The notes under the pieces are model-generated. The model was not told where the DNA came from and made no database searches. It saw only the letters and a list, made by a program, of their open reading frames with translations. A stretch of 64,000 bases of DNA from Tenuifilum thalassicum. Lineage in GTDB: Bacteria; Bacteroidota; Bacteroidia; Bacteroidales; Tenuifilaceae. The stretch lies in assembly GCF_013265555.1 (NCBI RefSeq), contig NZ_CP041345.1, forward strand, positions 558,001-622,000, given 5' to 3'. Position numbers and translations under genes: made by a program. Position 1 is the first letter of the stretch. Every line of letters begins with the position of its first letter. Shown here in pieces: positions 26,302-35,359 of this stretch.

Positions 26302-28599
26302 TTAATCTACCTTTTTCAGATTTGCAAATTTAAGCAATAAATTTTTACTACCAGCCATACGAAAATTAACCATAGCTTTTCGGTTTGGACCATCGCCTTC
26401 AATGTTTTCAACAATGCCATCGCCAAATTTAGCGTGGTAAACCTTCATCCCAATTCTAATATCGGCAGGAGCAATATCTTTTAGATTTTTAGGGGGTGTT
26501 GAAATTGTAGCAGAATTAGCTTTTGGGTTGGTTGAGGCTACGTTTTGAGTCGAAGGTTTGTTATAATAGCTTCGTTGTGTAAAGTTTTGCCTTGTGTTTT
26601 GTGGCGATGAGCTCTCCCATTGATTTTCGTCGAAAGATGCTTCGATGTATTGGGGGTCAATCTCCTTAATAAATCTACTTGGTGAGCAATTGGTAGATGT
26701 GCCCCAGCGGAAGCGAGTTTGTGCATATGAGATAAATGCCTTTTTTGCTGCACGTGTTAGAGCCACATAGAACAATCTACGTTCCTCTTCGATATCTTCT
26801 GCCGAAGAGATGCTCATGGTAGAGGGGAATAGGTTTTCTTCTAAACCCGTTAGAAAAACATAATCGAATTCTAGTCCCTTTGCCGAGTGCACGGTCATAA
26901 CGCTAACTCGATTATTATCCTCATCTTTATCTGTATCCTGATCAGTAAGTAGGGCTACATTCTCGAGGTAGTCGACAAGCGTAACGGTTTCTTCGTATCC
27001 TTCTGCCTTTCTGCCCTCAATAAATTCACGAATACCGTTAAGCATCTCCTCGATATTTTGTAGGCGAGAAATTCCCTCTTGGCTCTTATCTGCTTTTAGA
27101 TCGCTAATTAGGCCCGAAGCATTTGCTATATGGTAAACTGCTTCATAAGCATCCTGATTATAAATTTTTTGTTGGAACGATATGATGAGATTTCGGAAGT
27201 CGTCAAGTTTTTTTACTGCGGCTGGTTTTATTGCGCCAGTGGTATTACCTAGCACGCCAACGGTTTGCCAAAGACTAAGCCCTTGTTGGTTGGCCAGCTC
27301 TTGCAAATGCCCCATTGTTGTGTTGCCGATACCACGGGCAGGGTAGTTCACCACCCTTCGGAATGCCTCATCATCATTTGGGTTTACAGTTATGCGAATG
27401 TAAGCAAGTAGGTCCTTGATTTCCTTGCGCTGGTAGAACGACAAACTACCATAAATTCGATATGGGATATTTCGCTTGCGGAGGGTTTCTTCAAAAATAC
27501 GCGATTGCGCATTAGTACGATAAAGGATGGCTATATCGCTATAGTTGCAGTGGGTTTGGTGAACTATGTTAAGAATCTCCGATGCAATCAAAAAACCCTC
27601 CTCTTGGTCGGTATATGCGCTAATCAGTTTAATTTTTTCACCTTCCTCGTTACTTGAGTAGGCTATTTTGGGAATTTGCTTCTCGTTTTTAGCAATAACG
27701 CTGTTTGCAGCATTTACAATGGTTTGCGTTGAACGGTAGTTTTGCTCAAGTTTAAACAGACGATAATCCTTGTAGTCGTTCTGAAAGTTAAGAATGTTTT
27801 CAATCTTAGCACCACGGAACGAGTAAATGCTCTGAGCATCATCGCCTACCACGCAAAGATTCCTGTGACGCTCCGAGAGCTTTTTAACAATTAGATATTG
27901 TGAAAAGTTGGTGTCCTGATACTCATCTACTAAGAAATAGCGGAAGCGTTCCTGGTATTTTTGGAGCACATCGGGGAAGTCACGGAAAAGGACATTTGTG
28001 TTAAGTAGCAGGTCGTCAAAATCCATTGCCGATGCCTTTTTACATCGCTGAGCGTAAAGGGTGTAAATTCTATGAATCTCTCCTTTACGAGCTCTAACAT
28101 CTTGTTGAATGATTGATGCATTCTGCGAATATGCTTGAGGTGTTATTAGGTTGTTTTTAGCAAGAGAAATTCTCGATAGTATTTCGCCCGGTTTATACGA
28201 TTGAGCGTCAAGCTTCAACTCTTTAATTATTTGGGTGATAAGATTCTTGGAATCTGTTGTGTCGTATATTGTAAAGTTCCTATCGTAACCTAAATGCTCA
28301 GCCTCACTTCGGAGTATTTTAGCAAAGATGGAATGAAAGGTTCCCATCCAAAGTTTAGATGCTGTTTCTTGCCCTACTATCTTGGCAATACGCTCCTTCA
28401 TTTCACGAGCAGCCTTGTTGGTAAAGGTAAGAGCCATTATTGACCATGGCTTAACACCAATAGTTAAAAGGTGTGCAATTCTATATGTTAGCACACGGGT
28501 TTTCCCCGATCCTGCCGATGCAATAACCAAACTTGGTCCTTCGGTATTTGTAACTGCTTCGCGCTGTATTTCGCTCAGCTCATCTAAATAGTTCGACAT
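26302..28599 (-). CDS. UvrD/PcrA-type superfamily 1 DNA helicase
   Basis: The protein of 765 aa contains all SF1A helicase motifs: Walker A SAGSGKTRVL near residue 28, the DEYQDTN Walker B motif near 225, QNYRSTQ, VMTVHSAKGLEFDYVF and VALTRAAKKA. The last 60 residues hold the Tudor-like domain of PcrA/UvrD (GMKVYHAKFGDGIVENIEG), which links family members to RNA polymerase. It unwinds DNA 3' to 5' in excision repair and in clearing replication or transcription blocks. The length is usual. It stands alone, followed upstream by an unusual 800-base repeat-rich gap. Confidence 0.94.
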   Translation of the reverse strand: MSNYLDELSEIQREAVTNTEGPSLVIASAGSGKTRVLTYRIAHLLTIGVKPWSIMALTFTNKAAREMKERIAKIVGQETASKLWMGTFHSIFAKILRSEAEHLGYDRNFTIYDTTDSKNLITQIIKELKLDAQSYKPGEILSRISLAKNNLITPQAYSQNASIIQQDVRARKGEIHRIYTLYAQRCKKASAMDFDDLLLNTNVLFRDFPDVLQKYQERFRYFLVDEYQDTNFSQYLIVKKLSERHRNLCVVGDDAQSIYSFRGAKIENILNFQNDYKDYRLFKLEQNYRSTQTIVNAANSVIAKNEKQIPKIAYSSNEEGEKIKLISAYTDQEEGFLIASEILNIVHQTHCNYSDIAILYRTNAQSRIFEETLRKRNIPYRIYGSLSFYQRKEIKDLLAYIRITVNPNDDEAFRRVVNYPARGIGNTTMGHLQELANQQGLSLWQTVGVLGNTTGAIKPAAVKKLDDFRNLIISFQQKIYNQDAYEAVYHIANASGLISDLKADKSQEGISRLQNIEEMLNGIREFIEGRKAEGYEETVTLVDYLENVALLTDQDTDKDEDNNRVSVMTVHSAKGLEFDYVFLTGLEENLFPSTMSISSAEDIEEERRLFYVALTRAAKKAFISYAQTRFRWGTSTNCSPSRFIKEIDPQYIEASFDENQWESSSPQNTRQNFTQRSYYNKPSTQNVASTNPKANSATISTPPKNLKDIAPADIRIGMKVYHAKFGDGIVENIEGDGPNRKAMVNFRMAGSKNLLLKFANLKKVD

Positions 28600-28684
28600 C
28601 TATAACCTTCTCGTTTTAGCTATACAAAAGTAGTGGTACTAAATGAGTACAACAAGAAAACAGGGTGTTTGTTATTAACATTAG

Positions 28685-28750
28685 GGTGCATTGTGCTGTG
28701 TACATTGTGCTGTGTACAGTGTACAGTGTGCAGTGTACAGTGTGCAGTGA
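28685..28750. repeat. Short tandem GTGTACA/GTGCAGT repeat
   Basis: About eight imperfect copies of a 6-8-base word (GTGTACA, GTGTGCA, TGTGCTG) stand in tandem. It is low-complexity sequence between uvrD and the choice-of-anchor lipoprotein gene. It is too irregular and too short for a CRISPR array. Confidence 0.65.
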
Positions 28751-28794
28751 TAAGAGGTTTATCATGACGAAAAGTCGAGGTATCTCTTGTGGAG

Positions 28795-29010
28795 GAATAT
28801 GAGGAAGTTTGACGAAGTTAAAGGAATTTAAAAGGATGAAACGGAATGATTCGGAAATAATCGTAATGTATCGGAAGTGCCTTTTTACTCCGAACCTGCC
28901 AATGTTGTGCTTGTAGTGGCTGAGCCTGTCGAAGCCACTTTTTTCCAAAGAATATGAGGAAGTTAAAAGAAGTTAGAGGAAGTTAAAGGAATAAATCGGA
29001 ATGACTGGAA
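28795..29010. repeat. Interspersed intergenic repeat (copy 2)
   Basis: This stretch repeats the words of 11543-11817: GAAGTTA runs, ACGGAATGA-TTCGGAA and CTTTTTACTCCGAACCTGCC, followed by GAGCCTGTCGAAGCCAC. The copy is nearly identical to part of the first one, and it also shows open frames on both strands that I do not regard as genes. Confidence 0.75.
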
Positions 29011-29197
29011 GATTTAAGTGGCCATATTTGATTTTCCTCCCGTATGCCTCTGTGTAACTCTGTGGTGTAAAAAAATAAAATGCAGATGCCTCAAATAAAC
29101 AAAACTTTTATCGTTAACGCTTAACGTTTTACGTTTAACGCCTTTTATCCTTCTTCGCCGGACAAATCTGAAATCTTGAATTTGAAATCTTGAATTA

Positions 29198-29330
29198 TTG
29201 TCATGCTGAGCTTGTCGAAGCCACTTTTTTCAAAGAATATGAGGAAGTTAAAAGAAGTTAGAGGAATTTAAAAGAATGATACGGAATGAACCGGAAATAA
29301 ACGGAATGATTCGGAAGATTAAGGGAAGTA
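29198..29330. repeat. Interspersed intergenic repeat (copy 3)
   Basis: A third, partial copy begins with GTCATGCTGAGCTTGTCGAAGCC and continues with GAGGAAGTTAAAAG and GGAATGAACCGGAAAT. The intervening 29010-29200 holds AT-rich filler words (AACGTTTAACG-like and AAATCTTGAAT), resembling those after copy 1, with no gene. Confidence 0.7.
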
Positions 29331-29350
29331 CTTGGGAAAACTTATTATAA

Positions 29351-29381
29351 TAAAAAATAGGGCGAAGATACCCTCGCCCTA
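29351..29381 (-). terminator. Terminator after the receptor/lipoprotein pair
   Basis: TAGGGCGA (29358-29365) pairs with TCGCCCTA (29374-29381). On the minus strand this 8-bp stem is followed by six T. It ends the transcript of the genes at 29407-33904. Confidence 0.88.
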
Positions 29382-29406
29382 TAAAAATGCTGTGGATTAT
29401 TTTTGA

Positions 29407-31338
29407 TTACCTGTTCCAGCTAACATCTTCTGAAGTAAGTTTACCCTGATTAACCATCTCATCCTCAATGTCTTTTTTGCGTTCAAAGAATGGGTGAGTG
29501 TCTTTGGTTTTCTGGAAGATGCCAACATAGTAGTAGTTGTTGAAATCATTTTCAAAGGTCTTAAAGTAAACCCAGTAGTAAACAGGGAATCCAGCAACCT
29601 CGGATGTAGCATCAGGGTATTTCTCAGAGAGTAGAATGGTTAGGCCCTCTTCGAGTCGTTCCCAAGTCAAAGCAATCTGTTCCTCTTCGGTTAGTCCTTC
29701 AAATCCAGGAATATTATACTGTGTACGTTTCGACAAACGAAGATCGAAGTTGCTATAGTATGCACTTGCTCCAAAATAGAACTCATCGTTACCATAGCTG
29801 CTACCATAAGAGCGATCTAAATTGTTGTAAACCCAATCAACAAGAAGTTGATAATCGGAAGCACCAAGTGTTAAGTGAATTGTAGGATCAAAGAACCATT
29901 TTGTACCATCGTTGAAGAACTGATCGGAATGTGTATCAAGGAAGTCGTTAATTGTCCACTCGCCATTTACCTTGTTAAATTGGAGAACAGTTGCAGAAGA
30001 AACATCGTCTTTATCATTTCTAAAGGCAACGTTTTTAACCTCACCATCAAGTGTATAAGGGAACTTTACTTTAAGGTAAATTGGGAGGTAAGTTTGAGCA
30101 TCAGTAGTTGGGATATAGCCATTAGTAAATCCCAACTCCTGATAATCTGCATCGCTTAGAATAAGAATATCAGAAGCTAACTTCCATTTGTTGCTATTTT
30201 TAGAGTAGACCGTGTACAACTTTTTAGTTTCATCAACATTAAGAATAGTTGCATCATCCGAAATTGTCACATCATCAATTTGGTAGGTGGTTGTAGCTGA
30301 GTTGTCGGTTCCGTTACCAACATATTGGAAAGCAACATAAATAGTATCTCCTTTATAGCTTGATAAATCAAATGAACCAGCATCCTCGAAAGAAGCACCA
30401 TAACCACTTGTTGGTTCTTGAGGTAACGTGAAACTTGATGTGATATCGGTCCATGTAGCAGTAGCAATGTTGGCTTCGTTACCATCAAAATCATCAGAGA
30501 TCAAAATATGTAAGCAGTCAGCATTGTAAAAACCAACCTTAACCTTAAACGTTAACATGGGGTTAGCAATGGTATCGAGTTTGTCAAATTTGCGAATTAG
30601 CCAAACATCATTCTGCTCTCCGGAATTGTACGACGACATTTGGGCATAAAGATTCCCACTATAAGATCTGTAATCCCATGTCTTTGTTCCTATTAAGTCC
30701 TTATTAATCCAAGCATTGGCAACAGGATCGTAGGCTGTGCCCTCTTCAAAATCAAATTTTACTTTCTGTAATAAACCTCCAGTAGTGTAAGCTTCCTCTG
30801 CAGAATAATTATATGCTATAAACCTATATTTTCCATCAGAGTCATCTGGAAAGATTTTATCAAGAAGCACAGGTAGGCTATCCTCAACATTTACTGTTGG
30901 AGTAAATGCTTCAACATAAAGAGTATTACTACCCCAAAGTTTTTTGTAATCGCTTGTAGTTAAGGTATATATCGATGATAAGTCGGCAAAGTAGGAAGGG
31001 AGAGCCGCAAACTCATTATAGGTAATTTTTGCTGAGGAGCCTTTGCTTAATGCGGGGAAGTTATTAGCTAGAATTGCGGGTATGTAATCTTTACCAGGAA
31101 AACGACTGTTGAAAGCCAAATTTGATTTAATGGCTTTTGCAAGAGTGCTATCATCTTTTGTAGTAGCATCTTTTAGTGCGGCATTACTGGCTGTGGCATA
31201 ATCAGCATCTACAAGTGTGTACTCAATCGACTCCTTGTAGGGTTCTTGGGCATCGTCGAGCTGCTTATAGGTATCCTCCAGAGGGTTACACGACCAAAGC
31301 AGCGTGGCTCCAAATAGAAAAGCAAATATCTTTTTCAT
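29407..31338 (-). CDS. Surface lipoprotein with choice-of-anchor J-like domain
   Basis: This 643-aa protein has a lipoprotein signal with Cys18 (LFGATLLWSCNP). The central region (about residues 225-350, with NDVWLIRKFDKLDT, LTFKVKVGFYNADCL and SSYKGDTIYVAFQYVGNG) resembles the beta-sandwich choice-of-anchor J module found in Bacteroidota surface proteins. It lies 19 bases downstream of a TonB-dependent receptor in the position where a SusD-like protein would stand, but I see no SusD helical TPR pattern. It may be the ligand-capture partner of that receptor or a T9SS-independent surface-exposed lipoprotein. The ligand is unknown. Confidence 0.75.
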   Translation of the reverse strand: MKKIFAFLFGATLLWSCNPLEDTYKQLDDAQEPYKESIEYTLVDADYATASNAALKDATTKDDSTLAKAIKSNLAFNSRFPGKDYIPAILANNFPALSKGSSAKITYNEFAALPSYFADLSSIYTLTTSDYKKLWGSNTLYVEAFTPTVNVEDSLPVLLDKIFPDDSDGKYRFIAYNYSAEEAYTTGGLLQKVKFDFEEGTAYDPVANAWINKDLIGTKTWDYRSYSGNLYAQMSSYNSGEQNDVWLIRKFDKLDTIANPMLTFKVKVGFYNADCLHILISDDFDGNEANIATATWTDITSSFTLPQEPTSGYGASFEDAGSFDLSSYKGDTIYVAFQYVGNGTDNSATTTYQIDDVTISDDATILNVDETKKLYTVYSKNSNKWKLASDILILSDADYQELGFTNGYIPTTDAQTYLPIYLKVKFPYTLDGEVKNVAFRNDKDDVSSATVLQFNKVNGEWTINDFLDTHSDQFFNDGTKWFFDPTIHLTLGASDYQLLVDWVYNNLDRSYGSSYGNDEFYFGASAYYSNFDLRLSKRTQYNIPGFEGLTEEEQIALTWERLEEGLTILLSEKYPDATSEVAGFPVYYWVYFKTFENDFNNYYYVGIFQKTKDTHPFFERKKDIEDEMVNQGKLTSEDVSWNR

Positions 31339-31357
31339 AATTGTATCTCCTTAATGA

Positions 31358-33904
31358 TTAAAAGTTAATTCTTAAACCGGTTGACCAAGTTCTACCAAAA
31401 CCAAAGAAAACATAAGAAGTCATTGCATCATGTAGTGAGCCATCGGTAGCATCGGCAATATACTCAGTGTTTAAGAGGTTGTTAACGTTGCCATAAACAG
31501 ATGCATTAAGATTGCCAATTTTAAAACGATAGTTGGCATCTAAGTCAATAATGTAGTAGTTTGGCATTCTCCAGGCATCTACTTGACTTTCAGGTGATGT
31601 GCGTTTTGTTGGGTCAAAATCGGCATAGTTTTTAGCATACCAGCTAACATCGGCACCTATTTTTAGTTTAGGTAGCACCTCGTAGTTTACTGAAAGGGCA
31701 GCAGTAACCTGGGCAGAGTTCCCTACATGTACATTCTTTATGTAGGCATTGTAGGTACCAATTGCTTGTTGGTTTTGGTCAAATAATGTAAAGTTAACAT
31801 TATCGGACCATACGTAGTCGCCCCAGGAGAACATAGCTCTGATATCGAGTTTAGAAATAGGTTTAACTACACCTTCAACCTCAACACCCTGGTGTAAAGC
31901 GTTAATACCAGTGATGTTGGCAGTTTGTCCAGCAAGACTCTTTACTAGGCCTCTATCGTTCCATTGTGTTCTGAATAGGTTAACCTTCACGCTAAATATT
32001 TTAGCAGTATAGTTGTAGCCTAATTCAGCTGTGATTATGCTTTCGTACTTGACATCATTATTAAATTCATTGGTATAGTTAGGGAATGCATTGCGGAACG
32101 TAGGAGCGCGCTTAATGTAACCACCGTTAACAAATACGTTATGCTCGCCATAAACCTTGTAGTTGAAACCTGCCTTTACATTCCAAGGGAAAAAGTCGTA
32201 CCAGGGAGTTGTTCTGTTTCCGGGTTCGTATTGGAAGTAGTCTATCCTACGGAACATGTTGTCGGCAACAGCCATGGATAGAAAACCTGAGTATTGGTCG
32301 GTAACGTATTCGCCTTGTGCAAAGAGGCCTAACCAAAGAACTTGACCAAGGTTATGATAGTTAATGTAATCGCCCTTATATAGGGGTTGATTTGCAGGAC
32401 GGTTAATATCTTTAGAATCCAGGAAGTATTTTCCGCCGAGCAGGTCTTCAACCTTATAGGCGTGAACACCATTATAGAAACGGCCATCAAAACCTGCAGT
32501 TATTTTTAGGTCGTCAATATTTTTGGTGTAGGTTGATAGGGCACCGTACCACTGATGGTCGTTAACTGCATTGGCAATAATACAGGTTGAACCATTAAGA
32601 GAAGCGGCATTTTGCTGAATAACCCAATCATAGTCGTAGTAGCCCTCTGCTGTAAGGGCGGTATTATCATAGGGTAAGCCCGATGGGTATTGTCTATTCA
32701 GCCAGTTTGCATTTAGCCCATAAACCCTACGTCCGCCACCTGTTGCTAAAGATGCGTATAAATTGGTTACAAGCATAGAGCTCTCATCTATTTTCCAGTA
32801 ATGGTTTAGCGACATTTGTGGTTTGTGGTAGAAGTTATAGGCATAGGCTGATGTGTAGATTTTACCATTTCTGTAACCAAAGTCGGAGTTCCATTTTATG
32901 CCATTGGGGTTATCTCTATATTCTTGTATTAAGTGCTTATTTGAACGTTGGTTGTGCCATTGAGGTGCACCAAATGCGTTGAAGGTAACCGTGTGCTTTT
33001 CGTTAATTTTTTTGGAGATATTTACAAAGTATGAGTAACCTTCAAAGTTTGTAGCTTGAATGTAACCATCACCTTTAGTGTAACCACCCGAAACAGTTAC
33101 AGCCCAGCCATTGTCGAGTAAACCAGTAGAAACGGTAAAGTTTTGCTTGGTATACCCATCGTTACCCATACCATAGTAAACAGAACCGCCTTGCTTAGCA
33201 TCGGTTGATTTGGTGATAATGTTAATAGTACCACCAACTGAAGAAAGGGCAAGCTTTGAAGCTCCAAGTCCACGCTGTACCTGCTGATTGGAAGTTACAT
33301 CGGAAAGTCCAGCCCAGTTACTCCAGTAAACTTTTCCGCTCTCCATATCGTTTACGGGAATACCGTTTATAAGTACTCCAATGTTGTTTGAATCAAATCC
33401 ACGTAGATATATTCGGGAATCGCCAAAGCCACCACCTTGGCGGGTTGCGTAAACCGAAGGTGTAATTCTTAGAATTTCGGGGAACTCTTTGTTACTAAGC
33501 TTTTCAATAATGATTTTAGGTTCAATTGTAGATACCGCAACTGGTGTTGTGCGATCGCGTACAAACGATGCAGTAACAAGAACTTCGTCAATATCTACAG
33601 AACTAGGCTCAAGTTTGATTGTGCCTAAGTTGAGCTCTCCAGAAACATCAACAGGCATTTCTAGGTCTAAGTAGCCTACATAACTAAATTTTAGAGTGTG
33701 TTTGCCTTCTGGAACCTTGAGTGCAAACGATCCGTCAACATTTGTAGATAATCCAATGGTTGTGCCTTCAATCACAACCGCTGCACCAATTAGGGGAGAG
33801 CCACTATTTGAGTCGACAACTACTCCCTTAATTACTCCCTGTCCGAGTGCCCAGATAGGGGCGAGGAAAAGGATTAATGATAGAACCCAATTTTTTCTTC
33901 TCAT
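31358..33904 (-). CDS. TonB-dependent outer-membrane receptor with CarboxypepD-like domain
   Basis: The protein of 848 aa has a signal peptide, then a CarboxypepD_reg-like domain (residues 22-105, GVVVDSNSGSPLIGAAVVIEGT) followed by a plug domain (IRLRGFDSNNIGVLINGIPVNDMESG) and a 22-strand beta-barrel ending in an aromatic residue (LRINF). It imports a large or scarce ligand across the outer membrane using energy from TonB. It is coupled to the lipoprotein at 29407. A promoter match (TAATTTTG, complement of 33957-33964) and the palindrome GCAAACGTTTGC at 34019-34030 lie upstream. The substrate is not predictable. Confidence 0.92.
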   Translation of the reverse strand: MRRKNWVLSLILFLAPIWALGQGVIKGVVVDSNSGSPLIGAAVVIEGTTIGLSTNVDGSFALKVPEGKHTLKFSYVGYLDLEMPVDVSGELNLGTIKLEPSSVDIDEVLVTASFVRDRTTPVAVSTIEPKIIIEKLSNKEFPEILRITPSVYATRQGGGFGDSRIYLRGFDSNNIGVLINGIPVNDMESGKVYWSNWAGLSDVTSNQQVQRGLGASKLALSSVGGTINIITKSTDAKQGGSVYYGMGNDGYTKQNFTVSTGLLDNGWAVTVSGGYTKGDGYIQATNFEGYSYFVNISKKINEKHTVTFNAFGAPQWHNQRSNKHLIQEYRDNPNGIKWNSDFGYRNGKIYTSAYAYNFYHKPQMSLNHYWKIDESSMLVTNLYASLATGGGRRVYGLNANWLNRQYPSGLPYDNTALTAEGYYDYDWVIQQNAASLNGSTCIIANAVNDHQWYGALSTYTKNIDDLKITAGFDGRFYNGVHAYKVEDLLGGKYFLDSKDINRPANQPLYKGDYINYHNLGQVLWLGLFAQGEYVTDQYSGFLSMAVADNMFRRIDYFQYEPGNRTTPWYDFFPWNVKAGFNYKVYGEHNVFVNGGYIKRAPTFRNAFPNYTNEFNNDVKYESIITAELGYNYTAKIFSVKVNLFRTQWNDRGLVKSLAGQTANITGINALHQGVEVEGVVKPISKLDIRAMFSWGDYVWSDNVNFTLFDQNQQAIGTYNAYIKNVHVGNSAQVTAALSVNYEVLPKLKIGADVSWYAKNYADFDPTKRTSPESQVDAWRMPNYYIIDLDANYRFKIGNLNASVYGNVNNLLNTEYIADATDGSLHDAMTSYVFFGFGRTWSTGLRINF

Positions 33905-33956
33905 AGGTCTTTTGTTTTTGTTAGTCTTTGTGTTTATTGTTTTTAGAATTGGTTTT

Positions 33957-33964
33957 CAAAATTA
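33957..33964 (-). promoter_or_regulatory. Promoter -7 box of the TonB-dependent receptor gene
   Basis: On the minus strand TAATTTTG matches the Bacteroidota TAnnTTTG -7 consensus, about 55 bases before the receptor start. The -33 TTTG box is poorly conserved. Confidence 0.5.
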
Positions 33965-34018
33965 ATATCAAAAGATGTGCATGTTTGAATGCATAGGTTA
34001 AGTTTACATTAAATCATC

Positions 34019-34030
34019 GCAAACGTTTGC
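34019..34030. promoter_or_regulatory. 12-bp palindrome GCAAACGTTTGC
   Basis: A perfect palindrome in the gap between waaA and the receptor gene. It lies about 115 bases upstream of the receptor start, where a repressor or activator could bind. LacI-type regulators use sites with a central CG of this kind. No regulator gene is adjacent. Confidence 0.4.
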
Positions 34031-34046
34031 AAAGGGTGCCTTTTTG

Positions 34047-35270
34047 CTAAAAGATTAATTCAATGATTTTTTGAGTAGCACCAACACCCGAATTTACTAA
34101 TTCTTTTGCTTGATTTGCAGCTAGTTGGTAGGTGTTTTTGTGAGATAGGAGGGAATTTAGTAAATTCTTAAACTCATTGTACGATTTAATAGAAAATCCT
34201 GCTTTTTTATCTATTAAATCTTTGGCTTCTTGGAATTTATTGTAGTTTGGACCAAAAATTACTGGAACGCCATAAACTGCGGCTTCCAGAGTGTTGTGAA
34301 TGCCTGCACCAAATCCGCCCCCAATGTATGCCACAGTAGCATACTGGTATATGGAAGATAGTAGGCCTATGGTATCAACAATAAGAATGTTTGATTCCTT
34401 AGCATTGTTAAAGTCTGAATCGGTGAAACGAACAGGAGGAGTAGGGGATTTGCGTATTATTTCTTGAATGTGCGATTCTTCAATCTCGTGTGGTACTACA
34501 ATAATTTTTAGGTCGGGGATTTCTTTTGCTAGTGGCAAAATGATTTCCTCGTCTTTGGGCCATGTGCTGCCAGCAACTAGTACTTTATGTCCTTCAGCAA
34601 ATATTTTAACTAGTGGAATGTCTTTTGCTTCTGAAGCTATTTTAGAAACCCTATCATATCGTGTATCGCCTGTAACAACAACATTGCTATAACCAATACT
34701 TTCTAGTAAGGCTTTGGATGTGTTGTTTTGAACGAAAAAGGTGGAGAACGCCTTAAGAAAATTTCTGTACCACTTGCCATAGGGTTTAAAGAAAATCTGA
34801 TTTGACCTAAATATGCCGGATACTAAGTAGGTTGAAATGTTTCGTTGCTTTAGCACGTTAAGGTAGTGGTACCAGAATTCATACTTGACAAATATCGCCA
34901 TTTGTGGATTTATCAAATTGATAAATCGCTTAGCATTTCTTTTGGTATCGAGGGGTAAATAAAAGATATAATCGGCCCCTGGATAGTTTTTCCTTACCTC
35001 ATAGCCTGATGGTGAAAAGAAGGTGAGTAAAATTTTTTTGTTTGGGTCTTTTTGCTTGATTGCTTCAATTACAGGTCGTCCTTGTTCAAACTCGCCTAAG
35101 GAGGAGCAATGTATCCAAATAGGTGGATTTGCAGGGTCGATTTGTTTGCTGATTTTTTCCCAAATGTTTTTTCGTCCTATGCGAAAAAGCTTTGCTTTGG
35201 TGTTAAAAAGAGAAGCGAAGTTTACTAAGAGTTGATATAATCTGATCGACAGGTTGTAAAGAAACACCAT
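34047..35270 (-). CDS. waaA: 3-deoxy-D-manno-octulosonic acid (Kdo) transferase
   Basis: This 407-aa inner-membrane-associated GT-B enzyme adds Kdo from CMP-Kdo to the lipid A precursor. The N-terminus is a membrane anchor (residues 1-20), followed by the conserved SLGEFEQGRPVIEAI motif and KYEFWYHYL. The C-terminal half has VAGSTWPKDEE, IVPHEIEESHI and GGFGAGIHNTLEAAVYGVPVIFGP, all typical of WaaA. The length is normal. It lies downstream of the lpxD-lpxC-lpxA genes but is separated by a terminator, so it has its own promoter. It completes the Kdo-lipid A supply with those genes. Confidence 0.94.
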   Translation of the reverse strand: MVFLYNLSIRLYQLLVNFASLFNTKAKLFRIGRKNIWEKISKQIDPANPPIWIHCSSLGEFEQGRPVIEAIKQKDPNKKILLTFFSPSGYEVRKNYPGADYIFYLPLDTKRNAKRFINLINPQMAIFVKYEFWYHYLNVLKQRNISTYLVSGIFRSNQIFFKPYGKWYRNFLKAFSTFFVQNNTSKALLESIGYSNVVVTGDTRYDRVSKIASEAKDIPLVKIFAEGHKVLVAGSTWPKDEEIILPLAKEIPDLKIIVVPHEIEESHIQEIIRKSPTPPVRFTDSDFNNAKESNILIVDTIGLLSSIYQYATVAYIGGGFGAGIHNTLEAAVYGVPVIFGPNYNKFQEAKDLIDKKAGFSIKSYNEFKNLLNSLLSHKNTYQLAANQAKELVNSGVGATQKIIELIF

Positions 35271-35330
35271 AAGACTCTAAGCAATGGTTTAAAGATTTTT
35301 CAAATATACAAAAGGGAATAACCTATTCCA

Positions 35331-35354
35331 AAAAAAAAGCCGGCAAAAGCCGGC
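35331..35354 (-). terminator. Terminator after lpxA
   Basis: GCCGGC (35339-35344) pairs with GCCGGC (35349-35354) across a 4-nt loop, followed on the minus strand by eight T. It ends the lpxC-lpxA transcript. Confidence 0.88.
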
Positions 35355-35359
35355 ACTAT

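Noticed and set aside
28685-28750. Possible CRISPR array
   Set aside because: Repeats are 6-8 bases, tandem and imperfect, with no spacers and no cas genes nearby.
28616-28948. 110-codon minus frame between uvrD and the repeat
   Set aside because: It runs through the short tandem repeat and interspersed repeat and lacks coding character.
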